NCBI RefSeq assembly: GCF_022842145.1
Contig: NZ_JALHQD010000001.1
Location: 750,127 to 814,126, forward strand
Source of the DNA: Tabrizicola sp.
GTDB lineage: Bacteria > Pseudomonadota > Alphaproteobacteria > Rhodobacterales > Rhodobacteraceae
DNA: 64,000 nt
Reading direction: 5' to 3'
In this document: in pieces, positions 1 through 8,967 of the stretch
Numbering within the stretch: position 1 is the first letter of the stretch
How the letters are laid out: each line of letters opens with the position of its first letter
Notes under the pieces: model-generated
Database searches by the model: none
Told to the model about the DNA's origin: nothing
The model's input: only the letters and a program-made list of their open reading frames with translations
Program-made: the position numbers and the translations under genes

Positions 1-191
1 AGGCGGCTGAGGTACCAGATCATGCCGACGTCCAGCACCGCGTTGCCGACCGAAAACAGGGCGGTGACGGCGAAGATGCCTTTGAACGGACGGATGTAGT
101 CCTTCAGGAACGGCCAGAGCCGGGTGGGGGGCGCGTCCTGTTCGACATAGGGCTGATAGGGATCGACGAGGTTTTCGAGGAAACGAAACAT
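1..191 (-). CDS. ABC exporter (fused permease/ATPase), N-terminal fragment
   Basis: Only the first 63 codons are inside the window; the gene continues past the left edge. The peptide starts MFRFLENLVDPYQPYVEQD and runs into PFLKDYIRPFKGIFAVTALF, a short cytoplasmic lead followed by the first membrane helix. This start is typical of alphaproteobacterial multidrug/lipid-type ABC exporters that carry membrane and ATPase domains on one chain. No ATPase motif can be checked here, so the family call rests on the N-terminus alone. About 160 bases of apparently empty sequence separate its start from the cca stop. Confidence 0.65.
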   Translation of the reverse strand, partial: MFRFLENLVDPYQPYVEQDAPPTRLWPFLKDYIRPFKGIFAVTALFSVGNAVLDVGMIWYLSR

Positions 192-353
192 TTGGGGATA
201 CCCGAAGAAAAATGCAGCGATGGGGTGAAGCGGTGCCTGAAGGCGGCCGCCACGACGGGATCGGCCAACTCAGGTGAGTCTTGGCGAGGTCCCGTTGTCC
301 ATGCTGGTCTCCGTTCTTGGGTGCCTTATCCGTAGCCGAGTCGTGGCGTTTTG

Positions 354-1508
354 TCACGCCTCTTTCAGCAGGGCCTCACGGGTGGCGGTCAGGTCCGAGG
401 CAAGCCATTGTGATTGCAGGGCTTTCAGACGCGCGCCCAGCGCTTCGCCCTGCAGGGCGGGCATCAGGTCGGCTGCGGCGACGGGAAACCGGGCCTGAGT
501 GCCGCGCTGGATTTCCGCCGTCCATGCGGGCGGCGGCGGGGTCTCGAAAATGGCGGCGCGGGCGAGGATTGCGTCGGTGGCGAGGGCGTCGCCCAACTGC
601 CAGCCAAGGGCGGCGGGCGTCTCGGGCGAGCCGAGTGCGTTGCGAAGGGCGGCAAGATCCCGCGCCTCGGCTTTGGAAAGGCGGAGGTGATCTGGATCGC
701 CACCGAGGACGGCGAGGCGGCGAAGCCAGCGGGCGGGATGGCCCGCGTCGAGGTGGACAAGTGGAGCCAACGCGCGGGGGTCCGCGCCGGGCAGGATCAG
801 TGCCAGGACGCCGGTCTGCGCCATCGCCGCAACAGAAGGCGCGGGGTCGCGGGCGGCGAGAAGTTTGCGCAGTTCGGCGGTGATGCGTTCCTTGGAAATC
901 GTCTCCAGCCCGGCGGAAAAGGCGGCGCAGGCGGCCAGACCCTCGGCGTCGATGCCGCCGTCCGGGTCGCCGTAGGCCGCGTGGAAACGGAAGAAGCGGA
1001 GGATGCGGAGGTAATCCTCGCGGATGCGGGTTTCCGGGTCGCCGACAAAGCGGACACGGCGGGCCTGCAGGTCGGACAGGCCGTTCAGCGGGTCGATGAC
1101 GCTGCCGTGGCGGTCGGCGTACAGTGCGTTCATCGTGAAGTCACGGCGCTGGGCGTCCTCCTGGATGTCGGTCGAAAAGGCCACCACGGCGCGGCGGCCG
1201 TCGGTTTCCACGTCGCGGCGGAAGGTGGTGACTTCGTGCGGTTTGCCAGCGGCCACCACGGTGACAGTGCCGTGGTCGATGCCGGTGGGGACGGGCTTGA
1301 AACCTGCGGCTTCCGCGAGGTCGGAAACTGCCTGGGGGGCCGCGTCGGTGCTGATATCAACATCGCTGACGGGTTCGCCCAGAAGGGCGTTGCGGACGCA
1401 ACCACCGACGAAGAGTGCCTTGTGACCTTGGGCCTCAAGCGCCTGCATTAGGGCCTGCGTCCCCGGATGGTCCAGCCAGTCGCCCCCGACTTTTTCGTCA
1501 GCACTCAT
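354..1508 (-). CDS. cca: CCA tRNA nucleotidyltransferase / poly(A) polymerase family
   Basis: This 384-residue protein should add or repair the CCA end of tRNAs. The nucleotidyltransferase head carries GGCVRN (residues 35-40) and the metal-binding DVD at 49-51. RRDFTMNALYAD and RILRFFRFHAAYG follow, and the helical tail has ERITAELRKLL. These are the class II CCA-adding/poly(A) polymerase motifs. Its ATG overlaps the TGA of the Nudix gene by 4 bases, so it is the last gene of an hslO-nudix-cca operon, an order common in Rhodobacterales. Sequence alone cannot separate full CCA-adding from A-adding activity. Confidence 0.93.
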   Translation of the reverse strand: MSADEKVGGDWLDHPGTQALMQALEAQGHKALFVGGCVRNALLGEPVSDVDISTDAAPQAVSDLAEAAGFKPVPTGIDHGTVTVVAAGKPHEVTTFRRDVETDGRRAVVAFSTDIQEDAQRRDFTMNALYADRHGSVIDPLNGLSDLQARRVRFVGDPETRIREDYLRILRFFRFHAAYGDPDGGIDAEGLAACAAFSAGLETISKERITAELRKLLAARDPAPSVAAMAQTGVLALILPGADPRALAPLVHLDAGHPARWLRRLAVLGGDPDHLRLSKAEARDLAALRNALGSPETPAALGWQLGDALATDAILARAAIFETPPPPAWTAEIQRGTQARFPVAAADLMPALQGEALGARLKALQSQWLASDLTATREALLKEA

Positions 1509-2101
1509 GTTTCAACCCGGTCCGCCAACCCCCGCAGGATACGCGCGGTGGCGCCCCAGATGTAATAGGGGCCGTAGGGCACGGCATAGTAGCGCCGCCA
1601 GACGCCCATCCACTGACGCCGCTCGATGGCGAAGCGGGAGGGGCTCAGCACGTGGGCAAGGGGGACGGTAAAGACCTCGTCTACCTCGCCAGCCTCGGGC
1701 ATGGGGTCGAAGGGGCCGCGGATCAGACCCACGTAAGGGGTAATGGCGAAGCCGGTGACAGTTTCGTGGACGGGGAGCGTACCGATGATGTCCACGCGGT
1801 CTGGTGGCAATCCGATTTCCTCGCGGGTCTCGCGCAGGGCGGCGGTTTCTGGGCCCGCATCGGTGGGGTCCACCTTGCCACCCGGAAAGGCGATCTGGCC
1901 GGGGTGGTGCTTCAGATGCGACGACCGCTTGGTTAGGATCAGGCCCGCACCTTCGGGCCGCAGCCAGACGGGGACCAGCACAGCGGCGGGCCGCAGCGGC
2001 TTGTCCGCCGAGGGCCGGATACCTGGGTTCAGGTCGAAATCCGAGGACGGCCCGGCGGGGCGGGCAAGCGCCGCGCAAAGCCAGTCCTCGGTTTCGGTCA
2101 T
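1505..2101 (-). CDS. Nudix hydrolase, probable CoA pyrophosphatase (NudL-like)
   Basis: A 198-residue Nudix hydrolase. The Nudix box spans about residues 74-97, beginning GGKVDPTD and ending REEIGL, and is preceded by HHPGQIAFPGGK. The conserved GQIAFPGGK lead-in and the long box with an inserted aspartate-proline stretch are typical of the CoA diphosphatase branch, which cleaves CoA and its derivatives. It overlaps hslO upstream and cca downstream by 4 bases each (ATGA), so the three genes are probably co-translated. The substrate is inferred from the family, not shown. Confidence 0.88.
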   Translation of the reverse strand: MTETEDWLCAALARPAGPSSDFDLNPGIRPSADKPLRPAAVLVPVWLRPEGAGLILTKRSSHLKHHPGQIAFPGGKVDPTDAGPETAALRETREEIGLPPDRVDIIGTLPVHETVTGFAITPYVGLIRGPFDPMPEAGEVDEVFTVPLAHVLSPSRFAIERRQWMGVWRRYYAVPYGPYYIWGATARILRGLADRVET

Positions 2102-3084
2102 TCGGGCTTGACCGCTTCGAAGCCAAGCGTCCTGGGGTCCATCTCGTAATGCGCGCCGCAGAACTGGCAGTCGGCGGTGACGATCCCGGCCTCGGTGGTC
2201 ATCTTCGAGATGTCCTTCTGGCTGTAGATCGACATCGTGCTGCGGACCTTTTCCTCGCTGCAGGAGCAGCCGAAGCGCACCGGCTGGGCGTCGAAGACGC
2301 GCGGGCCTTCCTCGTGGAACAGGCGGACCAGAAGGTCCGTCGGGGGAATCGACGGGCCGATCATCTCCAGCGTCTCGACGGTGTCCAGAAGGATGTTGGC
2401 CCGGTTCCAGTTGTCCGAATCGGCGCCGCCCAGGATGTCGGCATGGGTAAGAAGCCCACCCTCGCCGCTGCCCTGATCGGCCGCGACGCCGCCCACGGCG
2501 GGCATGTGTTGCAGCATGATGCCCCCGGCGCGCCAGTGCATCGGGCGGCCGGGTTCGGTGCTTTCGCCGTAGGCAAGCTGGAAGCGGGTGGGGATCTGTT
2601 CGGATTGGGCGAAGTAGGTCTCGGCGCAGTCGGAGAGGCTTTTCCCGGCGATGGGCGTGAAGCCCTGATAGGGGACCATGCCTTCGCCCTGGTCGATCAT
2701 GACGGCGAAGTAGCCGTCGCCGATCTGGCTGAACGGGTCGGCGTTCAGGTCAAGCCGGTCGGCATCATAGCTGGCATAGGCGCGGATGCGGGCGGGTTCG
2801 CCGTCCGCGGTCGGGCCATAGTAGTCGGTGGCGATCAGGCGGGCGGGGCCTTTGCCGCGGACTTGCAGCGACAGTTTCCAGCGCAGCTTGACGGCCTGAC
2901 CGATGAGGGCGGTCAGCAGGGCGGTCTCGGCCACCAGGGCCTCGATCACGGAGGGGTAGGCGTGCTGCTTCAGGACCTGGTCGAGGACGCCGTCGAGGCG
3001 CGCGACCCGGCCGCGGATGCCCGAGGCGTCAAGCTGGAAAGGCAGGACGGTATCGTCCCAGGCGATTTGAGAACCGGTGGTCAT
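2098..3084 (-). CDS. hslO: Hsp33 redox-regulated chaperone HslO
   Basis: A 328-residue cytoplasmic holdase activated by oxidation. The substrate-binding core carries VAETALLTALIGQAVKLRWK and the Hsp33-typical YDADRLDLNADPF. The C-terminal redox switch has the zinc-binding pairs CSC (in FGCSCSEEKV) and CQFC about 30 residues later, so all four cysteines are present. I chose the ATG giving MTTGSQIAWDDTV because it matches the family N-terminus; an open frame extends further upstream but looks non-coding. First gene of the hslO-nudix-cca operon, divergent from the next Nudix gene with 90 bases between them. Confidence 0.93.
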   Translation of the reverse strand: MTTGSQIAWDDTVLPFQLDASGIRGRVARLDGVLDQVLKQHAYPSVIEALVAETALLTALIGQAVKLRWKLSLQVRGKGPARLIATDYYGPTADGEPARIRAYASYDADRLDLNADPFSQIGDGYFAVMIDQGEGMVPYQGFTPIAGKSLSDCAETYFAQSEQIPTRFQLAYGESTEPGRPMHWRAGGIMLQHMPAVGGVAADQGSGEGGLLTHADILGGADSDNWNRANILLDTVETLEMIGPSIPPTDLLVRLFHEEGPRVFDAQPVRFGCSCSEEKVRSTMSIYSQKDISKMTTEAGIVTADCQFCGAHYEMDPRTLGFEAVKPE

Positions 3085-3174
3085 TTGGAGTTCCTGGGGG
3101 GTTTCCCGAAAGTGCCAGTGCTGGCATATCGCGCCTATATAGTCAGAGCAACCGCAGGTCCAAGGGGGTTTGGC

Positions 3175-3612
3175 ATGATCCGACGCTATGGTGAGCCGGT
3201 GAAGCCGGGGCAGCGGTACACGCGGCGGCCGGGGGTCTACGCGGTTTTGCTGGAGGGCGACCACATCCTGGCGACGCATCAGGCAAGCCCGGTACCGGAG
3301 TTCCAGTTGCCGGGCGGCGGGATCGACAGGGGCGAACAGCCCATCGCGGCGCTGCACCGGGAAGTGTTCGAGGAAACCGGCTGGAAGATCGCGGTCCGGC
3401 GGCATCTGGGGGCGTTCCGGCGGTTCACCTACATGCCGGAGTACGACATGTGGGCCGAGAAGCTGTGCACGGTCTATCTGGCGCAGCCCGTGCGGCGGCT
3501 GGGTCCGCCATCGGAAGCGGGGCACACGGCGGTCTGGCTGCCCGTGGAGGAAGCGTTGGCGCGGCTGGGAAACGCGGGAGACCGGGCGATGCTGGCGCGT
3601 CTGCTACGCTAA
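3175..3612 (+). CDS. Nudix hydrolase
   Basis: A 145-residue single-domain Nudix protein. The box occupies residues 47-70: GGGIDRGEQ, then AALHREVFEETGW, with the metal-binding REVFEE core intact. The start is the ATG giving MIRRYGEPVKPGQRYTRRPG, which fits the short N-terminus of this group. Downstream, FRRFTYMPEYDMWAEKLC resembles Nudix proteins of the MutT/diadenosine-polyphosphate type, but the substrate cannot be read from sequence. It converges with the receiver-phosphatase gene; the two stops overlap by 9 bases. Confidence 0.85.
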   Translation: MIRRYGEPVKPGQRYTRRPGVYAVLLEGDHILATHQASPVPEFQLPGGGIDRGEQPIAALHREVFEETGWKIAVRRHLGAFRRFTYMPEYDMWAEKLCTVYLAQPVRRLGPPSEAGHTAVWLPVEEALARLGNAGDRAMLARLLR

Positions 3613-4866
3613 AAGGTCCAGCACGATCCCCGAGACGTCGTCGGGAAAGGAATCGGTGCCTGCGGCACGGGTCAGGTCCCAGACCATCGCCTCCAGCAGA
3701 TCGGCGCCGGAGAGGTGGGCCGAGGCTTGCAGGCTTTCGGTCAGACCATCCTCGCCGAAGTCTGCGCCGGAAGGCAGCGGGCATTCGGTGAACCCGTCGG
3801 AACAGAGAACCAGCCGGTCGCCGGGCGAAATCTGGACCGAGATCGGGTCGAACCGGGCTTCCGCGATCAGGCCGACCGGCAGGCCGCCCTGACCCAGTCG
3901 CTGCACCCGCCCGTCCGACCGCAAAAGCAGCGGATGCGGATGGCCTGCCTGCACAAGGTCAAGGCGGCCAGTGCGGCGGTCGATCACCGCGAAGACCATC
4001 GTGAAGTACTGCTCGGCCTGAATCTCCTCGAGCATCAGGCGGTTGAAGCGGTCGACGACCGCAGCAGGGGGCAGAAAGACGTGTTCCCCCTCGGCTCCGG
4101 TCTGGAAGGCCAGGTTCTGTTCCGGCGACGAGCCGGTCAGGAAGCCCGCCAGCCGCGCCGTCATCATCGCCGAGGCGACGCCATGACCCGAGACGTCGAT
4201 CGAATAGACGACCACCCGGTCTTCATCCACGCGGAAACTGCCAACGAGATCGCCGCCGACCCGCCCTGAATTGCGCAACAGAAGCGAGACGCGCGCCCAG
4301 CCGTAATCGCGCACCCGGTCGCGGATCAGGGTCTGCTGCAGCTTTCGCGCCTCAATCAGGTCGCGGTCGAGCGAATCATAGATCTTCTGCAATTCGACAA
4401 GGGTCGACACGATGACCTTGTTCTTGGCCAGAAGCTCTGCATGCATGGCAAGCATCCGTTCCCCGGCCCGCAGGCGTGCGCGCAGTTCGCTGGAGGCGAC
4501 GGGCTTGGTCAGGAAATCGTCCGCCCCCGCCTCCAGCCCGTCGGCGATTTCCGTGGTTTCGGACTTTGACGTCAGAAGAACGAAATAGCCGTAGGCCTCC
4601 CGCGGTAAAGCCCTGAATGCACGGCAAAACTCCAGCCCGGTCATGCCGGGCATCATCCAGTCGCTGATGATGATGTCGAAGTCACCCGACCGGCACAGGT
4701 CAAGGGCCGCGATGGCGGTTTCGCATTCGCTGACCTGGTAGCCCCAACGGCGCAGCTGCATCGAGACCATGTGCCGTTGCGCGCGACTGTCATCGACGAC
4801 CAGCACGTGACGCGGGGCGGCGCTGGCAGGAATTCCATCTTCAAGCTTCATTGGGCTGACAAACAC
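3604..4866 (-). CDS. Response regulator with PP2C (SpoIIE/RsbU-type) phosphatase output
   Basis: A 420-residue protein. The receiver domain (about 20-135) has the acidic pair D25-D26, phosphoacceptor D69 in ISDWMMPG and K121 in LTKP. A coiled linker (about 140-180, KIYDSLDRDLIEARKLQQTL) follows. The PP2C/SpoIIE domain shows GGDLVG, DVSGHGVASAM and DRLVLCSDGFTE. Such proteins dephosphorylate an anti-anti-sigma STAS protein in partner-switching cascades; Rhodobacter capsulatus RbaY has this architecture and affects gene transfer agent production. No STAS or anti-sigma partner lies in the window. A divergent Hpt gene nearby could feed its receiver. An internal ATG (MKLEDG, residue 6) is an alternative start. 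Confidence 0.9.
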   Translation of the reverse strand: MFVSPMKLEDGIPASAAPRHVLVVDDSRAQRHMVSMQLRRWGYQVSECETAIAALDLCRSGDFDIIISDWMMPGMTGLEFCRAFRALPREAYGYFVLLTSKSETTEIADGLEAGADDFLTKPVASSELRARLRAGERMLAMHAELLAKNKVIVSTLVELQKIYDSLDRDLIEARKLQQTLIRDRVRDYGWARVSLLLRNSGRVGGDLVGSFRVDEDRVVVYSIDVSGHGVASAMMTARLAGFLTGSSPEQNLAFQTGAEGEHVFLPPAAVVDRFNRLMLEEIQAEQYFTMVFAVIDRRTGRLDLVQAGHPHPLLLRSDGRVQRLGQGGLPVGLIAEARFDPISVQISPGDRLVLCSDGFTECPLPSGADFGEDGLTESLQASAHLSGADLLEAMVWDLTRAAGTDSFPDDVSGIVLDLLA

Positions 4867-5017
4867 AAACCACCTCCGTTCCCGGCAGACTGGAGCCGCG
4901 ATCTTAACGGGCGGTGAATGCTAAAATGCGCGGCGCTTGGACGAGGGCCGGGCACCAAATGTTAACCGCGCAGGCACAAGGATGCCGCCTTGGGATGGCG
5001 TAGTGGGGTGTGGTGCC

Positions 5018-5350
5018 ATGATTGACTGGAAACGGGTTGCGGAACTGCAGGAGGAGATCGGTGCCGACGGCTTTGTCGAGGTGGCCGACATGTTCCTGGA
5101 CGAGGCGGAAGGTGCGGTGCGCGCCTTGCTGTCGGGACTGCCACCGGCCGAGGTGGAGGGTCAGCTGCATTTCCTGAAGGGCAGCGCGCTGAACCTTGGC
5201 CTCTCGGATCTGGCGGCGATCTGCCAGGAGGGAGAGCGCAAGGCAGGCGGGGGGCAGGCGATCGACATGATGCAGGTCGCCGCGATCTGGCAGGCGTCGC
5301 GCGCGGGGCTGCTGGGCGGCTTGTCGAAGGACAAGGCGGGCGCGGCCTAG
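5018..5350 (+). CDS. Hpt (histidine phosphotransfer) domain protein
   Basis: A 110-residue stand-alone phosphotransfer protein. H51 sits in QLHFLKGSALNLG, the Hpt signature, within an all-helical chain that begins MIDWKRVAELQEEIG. It should carry phosphate between a hybrid kinase and a response regulator. The nearest candidate receiver is the divergently transcribed receiver-PP2C protein about 150 bases away, but the pairing is inferred. Its stop interlocks with that of ilvA in a shared CTAG. Confidence 0.88.
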   Translation: MIDWKRVAELQEEIGADGFVEVADMFLDEAEGAVRALLSGLPPAEVEGQLHFLKGSALNLGLSDLAAICQEGERKAGGGQAIDMMQVAAIWQASRAGLLGGLSKDKAGAA

Positions 5351-6606
5351 ATCAGGAACTCGGACAGCGCCTCGTCGTTGGTGATGTCGCGGAAGGCAAG
5401 GCCTGCTCCCTCCATCCGGCGGCGGAAGTCGTCGAAGTGGCCGGCGGTCTTGGTCTCGATCCCGATCAGGACCGAACCGAAGTTGCGCGCGGATTTCTTC
5501 AGGTATTCGAACCGGGTGATGTCATCATCCGGGCCAAGCAGGTTCAGGAATTCGCGCAGGGCGCCGGGTCGCTGCGGCATCCGCAGGATGAAGTACTTCT
5601 TCAGCCCGGCATAGCGTTGGGCGCGTTCCTTGACTTCGGGGAGGCGCTCGAAGTCGAAGTTCCCGCCGGAGGTGACGCAGACCACGGTCTTGCCGCGAAT
5701 CTCGTCTGCAAGTTCGGGCAGGACATCGACCGACAGCGCGCCTGCGGGTTCCAGGACGATGCCTTCGTGGTTCAGCATTTCCAGCATCGTGACGCAGATG
5801 CGGTCCTCCGGCGCGAGAAGCACGTTCGAGGCATCGACCCAGGACAGCATGCGGAAGGTGTTGTCCCCGACGCGGGCCACGGCTGCGCCGTCAACGAAGC
5901 TGTTGACGCGGGGAAGCTTCGTGGGTGCACCTTCCTGCAGAGCGGCGGTCAGGCTGGCCCCGCCCAAGGGCTCGACAAAGCGGAAATCGGTTCCCGGGGC
6001 CACGTCCCGCAGATAGCCGGTGACGCCCGAGGACAGACCACCCCCGCCCACAGGAAGAACCACGAGGTCGGGCGCGCGGCCCAGTTGCTCCAGCAGTTCC
6101 ACGGCGACCGAGGCTTGGCCTTCGATCACGTCGGGATCATCGAAGGGCGACAGGAAATGCGCCTGCTGTTCGGCGCAATAGGTCTGCGCGGCGGCCAGGG
6201 TCTGGTCGAAATAGTCGCCCGTCAGCTCGATCCGGATGTTTTCGCCGCCGAAGACGCGGGTCTTGTCGATCTTCTGCTGCGGCGTGGTCACGGGCATGAA
6301 GATCACGCCCTGCACTCCGAAGTGGCGGCAGGCGAAGGCCACCCCCTGCGCGTGGTTGCCCGCACTGGCGCAGACGAACTGGTGCTGGTCCGGCTGGCGC
6401 GTCCGGACTTTGCGCATGGCGTTGAAGGCCCCGCGCAGCTTGTAACTGCGGACGGGCGAGAGGTCCTCGCGCTTCAGCCAGATCTCGGCGTCGTAGCGGG
6501 CCGAGAGGAAGTCGTTCCGTTGAAGCGGCGTCTCGGGGAAGAGTTCGCGCAGGGCTTGGGTCGCGGCTCGGGCCTGGGTGGGGAAATCGGTCATGTCCAT
6601 TGGCAT
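5347..6606 (-). CDS. ilvA: Threonine ammonia-lyase (threonine dehydratase)
   Basis: A PLP enzyme of 419 residues that deaminates threonine to 2-oxobutanoate, the first committed step to isoleucine. The PLP lysine is K56 in VRSYKLRGAFNAM. SAGNHAQGVA and the glycine-rich VLPVGGGGLSSGV bind cofactor. The C-terminal part (about 330-415, YFILRMPQRPGALREFL) is the ACT-like regulatory domain of the short IlvA group. Three in-frame ATGs lie close together (codons 1, 3 and 5 of MPMDMTDFP) and none has a clear ribosome site; I give the first. A longer TTG start at 6630 is unconvincing. It lies 27 bases after a membrane-protein gene on the same strand. Confidence 0.93.
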   Translation of the reverse strand: MPMDMTDFPTQARAATQALRELFPETPLQRNDFLSARYDAEIWLKREDLSPVRSYKLRGAFNAMRKVRTRQPDQHQFVCASAGNHAQGVAFACRHFGVQGVIFMPVTTPQQKIDKTRVFGGENIRIELTGDYFDQTLAAAQTYCAEQQAHFLSPFDDPDVIEGQASVAVELLEQLGRAPDLVVLPVGGGGLSSGVTGYLRDVAPGTDFRFVEPLGGASLTAALQEGAPTKLPRVNSFVDGAAVARVGDNTFRMLSWVDASNVLLAPEDRICVTMLEMLNHEGIVLEPAGALSVDVLPELADEIRGKTVVCVTSGGNFDFERLPEVKERAQRYAGLKKYFILRMPQRPGALREFLNLLGPDDDITRFEYLKKSARNFGSVLIGIETKTAGHFDDFRRRMEGAGLAFRDITNDEALSEFLI

Positions 6607-6633
6607 GACCGATGCCGATGCGCGGTGCAAGTT

Positions 6634-7401
6634 TTAGACAATCGGACGCTTCTCGATGTAGTGGCCGTAAAGCGTGGTCAGGATCGAAGCGCCGACCAAC
6701 GCGATGATCCATTGCTTGACCAGTTCGTAGACCAGCGCCGGGCCGGACACCGGTTCGCCGAAGATCCGCATGCCCACGAATTCCAGCAGCAGGGCAAAGC
6801 CGCCGGTCAGCACAACGACCCCCAGGATGGTGAAGGTTGCGCCGCGCGTAGCCTCCCAGCCGCTGAAGACGGGAACGCCGGGCTCGAGTGCGGCGCCGGG
6901 CAGCATGGTGCCAAGGCGCATGGCCACGACGGCGAGGGGGACATAGACGATCAGGCCCATGGCAACCAGCGCAGGGATAACGTTGCCCCCACCCTGCACC
7001 ATGCCCGAGGCGATGCTGCCTGCGACAAAGCCGAGGATCAGCGCAAGCGGCAAGAGGATCAGGCCGACCAGGAGCGATTTGCCGAAGTAGCCCAGCATCC
7101 GGTCAGGGCGGAAGGCCGGGACCAGGCGGGGCTGTTCGTTCAGCAGGATGTAGCGATGCCAGCCGACAACGATCCAAAGCCAGAGCACGGTGGTGACAAG
7201 GCCGCCCAGGAAGATCCGGCCCCAGGGCATCTCGCCTTGCATCATCAACTGCCGCATCCCGGCCTCGTCCGTCGGCATCGAGCGGCCGATGGTCAGAAAC
7301 ACGGCGAACTGGACAAGCATCAACACGCCCGAGACCTTCAGGGCCCCGGAAAGGTTGCCGAAGACCTGGCGAAAGGAGTGAAGGAAAATGCGAAAACTCA
7401 T
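6634..7401 (-). CDS. Conserved integral membrane protein, function unknown
   Basis: A 255-residue polytopic membrane protein beginning MSFRIFLHSFRQVFGNLSGA. The start is supported by GGAG six bases upstream. I count five or six hydrophobic segments: GVLMLVQFAVFLTI, IFLGGLVTTVLWLWIVVGWH, LLVGLILLPLALILGFVAG, VAMGLIVYVPLAVVAM, ILGVVVLTGGFALLLEFVGM and a final one near IALVGASILTTLYGHY. It resembles glycerophosphoryl-type or DUF-type membrane proteins found as single copies in Rhodobacterales, but I recognise no motif that assigns a job. It is immediately upstream of ilvA and may be co-transcribed. Confidence 0.75.
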   Translation of the reverse strand: MSFRIFLHSFRQVFGNLSGALKVSGVLMLVQFAVFLTIGRSMPTDEAGMRQLMMQGEMPWGRIFLGGLVTTVLWLWIVVGWHRYILLNEQPRLVPAFRPDRMLGYFGKSLLVGLILLPLALILGFVAGSIASGMVQGGGNVIPALVAMGLIVYVPLAVVAMRLGTMLPGAALEPGVPVFSGWEATRGATFTILGVVVLTGGFALLLEFVGMRIFGEPVSGPALVYELVKQWIIALVGASILTTLYGHYIEKRPIV

Positions 7402-7556
7402 GACGGGCTCCGATGGGGAATGTCCGGGCACTGGAATCCGGATTTGGTCACCCGTCAAGCGTCGCGGCGTCCTTGCCCTTGCTGGTGTTTCGTTTTAAGC
7501 GCCAGCTAAACCGTGCCAGACACTGCGTGCCAGAAATTCATGGGGGAGCCTTCCCG

Positions 7557-8783
7557 ATGCTGAAGCCGAAGAAAGTCGTCCTTGCCTATTCGGGCGGCCT
7601 TGATACCTCGATCATCCTCAAATGGCTGCAGACCGAATATGGCTGCGAGGTGGTGACCTTCACCGCCGACCTGGGCCAGGGCGAAGAGCTGGAACCGGCG
7701 CGGCAGAAGGCGATCCTGATGGGGATCAAGCCGGAGAACATCCACATCGTCGACGTGCGCGAGGAATTCGTGCGGGACTTCGTGTTCCCGATGTTCCGGG
7801 CCAATGCGCTGTACGAGGGGCTGTATCTGCTGGGCACGTCCATTGCGCGCCCGCTGATCAGCCAGCATCTGGTGCGGATCGCGCATGAGACCGGGGCCGA
7901 CGCGGTGGCGCATGGGGCGACGGGCAAGGGCAACGATCAGGTGCGGTTCGAGCTGTCTGCCGCCGCGCTGGACCCCGCGATCAAGGTCATCGCGCCGTGG
8001 CGCTTGTGGGACCTGACCAGCCGGACGAAGCTTCTGGAGTTTGCCGAGGCGAACCAGATCCCGATCGCCAAGGACAAGCGCGGCGAGGCTCCGTTTTCTG
8101 TGGATGCGAACCTGTTGCACACCTCCTCCGAGGGGAAGGTGCTGGAGAACCCGGCCGAAGAAGCTCCGGAGTTCGTCTATCAGCGCGTCGTGCCGGTCGA
8201 GAAGGCCCCCGATGTGGCCGAACATGTCGAGATCGGGTTCGAGCGGGGCGATGCGGTGTCGATCAACGGCGAGGCCTTGTCGCCGGCGACGATCCTGGCG
8301 CGGCTGAACGAAATCGGCGGCAAGCATGGCGTCGGCCTTCTGGACCTGGTGGAAAACCGGTTCGTGGGGATGAAGTCGCGGGGGCTGTACGAGACGCCCG
8401 GCGGGACGATCCTTTTGGAAGCGCACCGGGGGATCGAGCAGATCACGCTGGATGCGGGGGCTGGCCACCTGAAGGACAGCATCATGCCGCGCTATGCGGA
8501 ATTGATCTACAACGGGTTCTGGTTCAGCCCCGAGCGGGAGGCGCTGCAGGCGCTGATCGACAAGACGCAGGAGCACGTGACCGGGACGGTGCGGGTCAAG
8601 CTGTACAAGGGGTCGGCGCGGACGGTGGCGCGGTGGTCGGATCATTCCTTGTATTCCGAGAAGCACGTCACGTTCGAGGAGGATGCGGGGGCTTACGATC
8701 AGAAGGATGCGGAAGGCTTCATCCGGCTGAATGCCCTGCGGCTGCGGTTAATCGCCAGCCGGAATGCTCGGGTCGCCAAGTAG
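7557..8783 (+). CDS. argG: Argininosuccinate synthase
   Basis: A 408-residue cytoplasmic ligase that joins citrulline and aspartate using ATP in arginine synthesis. The ATP-binding P-loop AYSGGLDTS is at residues 9-17. [31 protein letters not shown] and YEGLYLLGT are all present, and length equals the family norm. The ATG lies six bases after GGGGGAG. It stands alone between an opposite-strand membrane protein and an amino-acid dehydrogenase; argH is not nearby. Confidence 0.97.
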   Translation: MLKPKKVVLAYSGGLDTSIILKWLQTEYGCEVVTFTADLGQGEELEPARQKAILMGIKPENIHIVDVREEFVRDFVFPMFRANALYEGLYLLGTSIARPLISQHLVRIAHETGADAVAHGATGKGNDQVRFELSAAALDPAIKVIAPWRLWDLTSRTKLLEFAEANQIPIAKDKRGEAPFSVDANLLHTSSEGKVLENPAEEAPEFVYQRVVPVEKAPDVAEHVEIGFERGDAVSINGEALSPATILARLNEIGGKHGVGLLDLVENRFVGMKSRGLYETPGGTILLEAHRGIEQITLDAGAGHLKDSIMPRYAELIYNGFWFSPEREALQALIDKTQEHVTGTVRVKLYKGSARTVARWSDHSLYSEKHVTFEEDAGAYDQKDAEGFIRLNALRLRLIASRNARVAK

Positions 8784-8785
8784 GG

Positions 8786-8801
8786 CTGTCCACCTGGACA
8801 G
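8786..8801 (+). terminator. Short hairpin just after argG
   Basis: A 6-bp inverted repeat, CTGTCC and GGACAG around a 4-base loop, starts at the argG stop codon region. No T-run follows, so intrinsic termination is doubtful; it may only protect the mRNA end. Confidence 0.3.
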
Positions 8802-8967
8802 ATTGGCTTACGGAATGAAATCAAATGGTTACAGGGGGCGTTTTACGCTCCCTTAACTTTTTGGCGTCTACCGTTTCACGTGTTCCCCAGGGAACTGCCC
8901 TGCCCTGCGACCGGGGCTAGCCTGCCTTTTGCCGAAGCCATCTTCGGTGAGGGGGAGGACTTCGGAC

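Noticed and set aside
192-353. Gap between the ABC exporter and cca genes
   Set aside because: Searched both strands for RNA genes, hairpins or small frames with ribosome sites; nothing convincing.
3085-3525. N-terminal extension of Hsp33 to position 3525
   Set aside because: It would overlap the opposite-strand Nudix gene, and the added residues look like a shadow; Hsp33 starts at MTTGSQ.
6607-6630. TTG start at 6630 for threonine ammonia-lyase
   Set aside because: It only adds MHRASASV, lacks a ribosome site and does not resemble the family N-terminus; ATGs follow directly.
5437-7509. 690-codon plus-strand frame opposite ilvA and the membrane protein
   Set aside because: Antisense to two well-supported genes; low-complexity composition and no motif.
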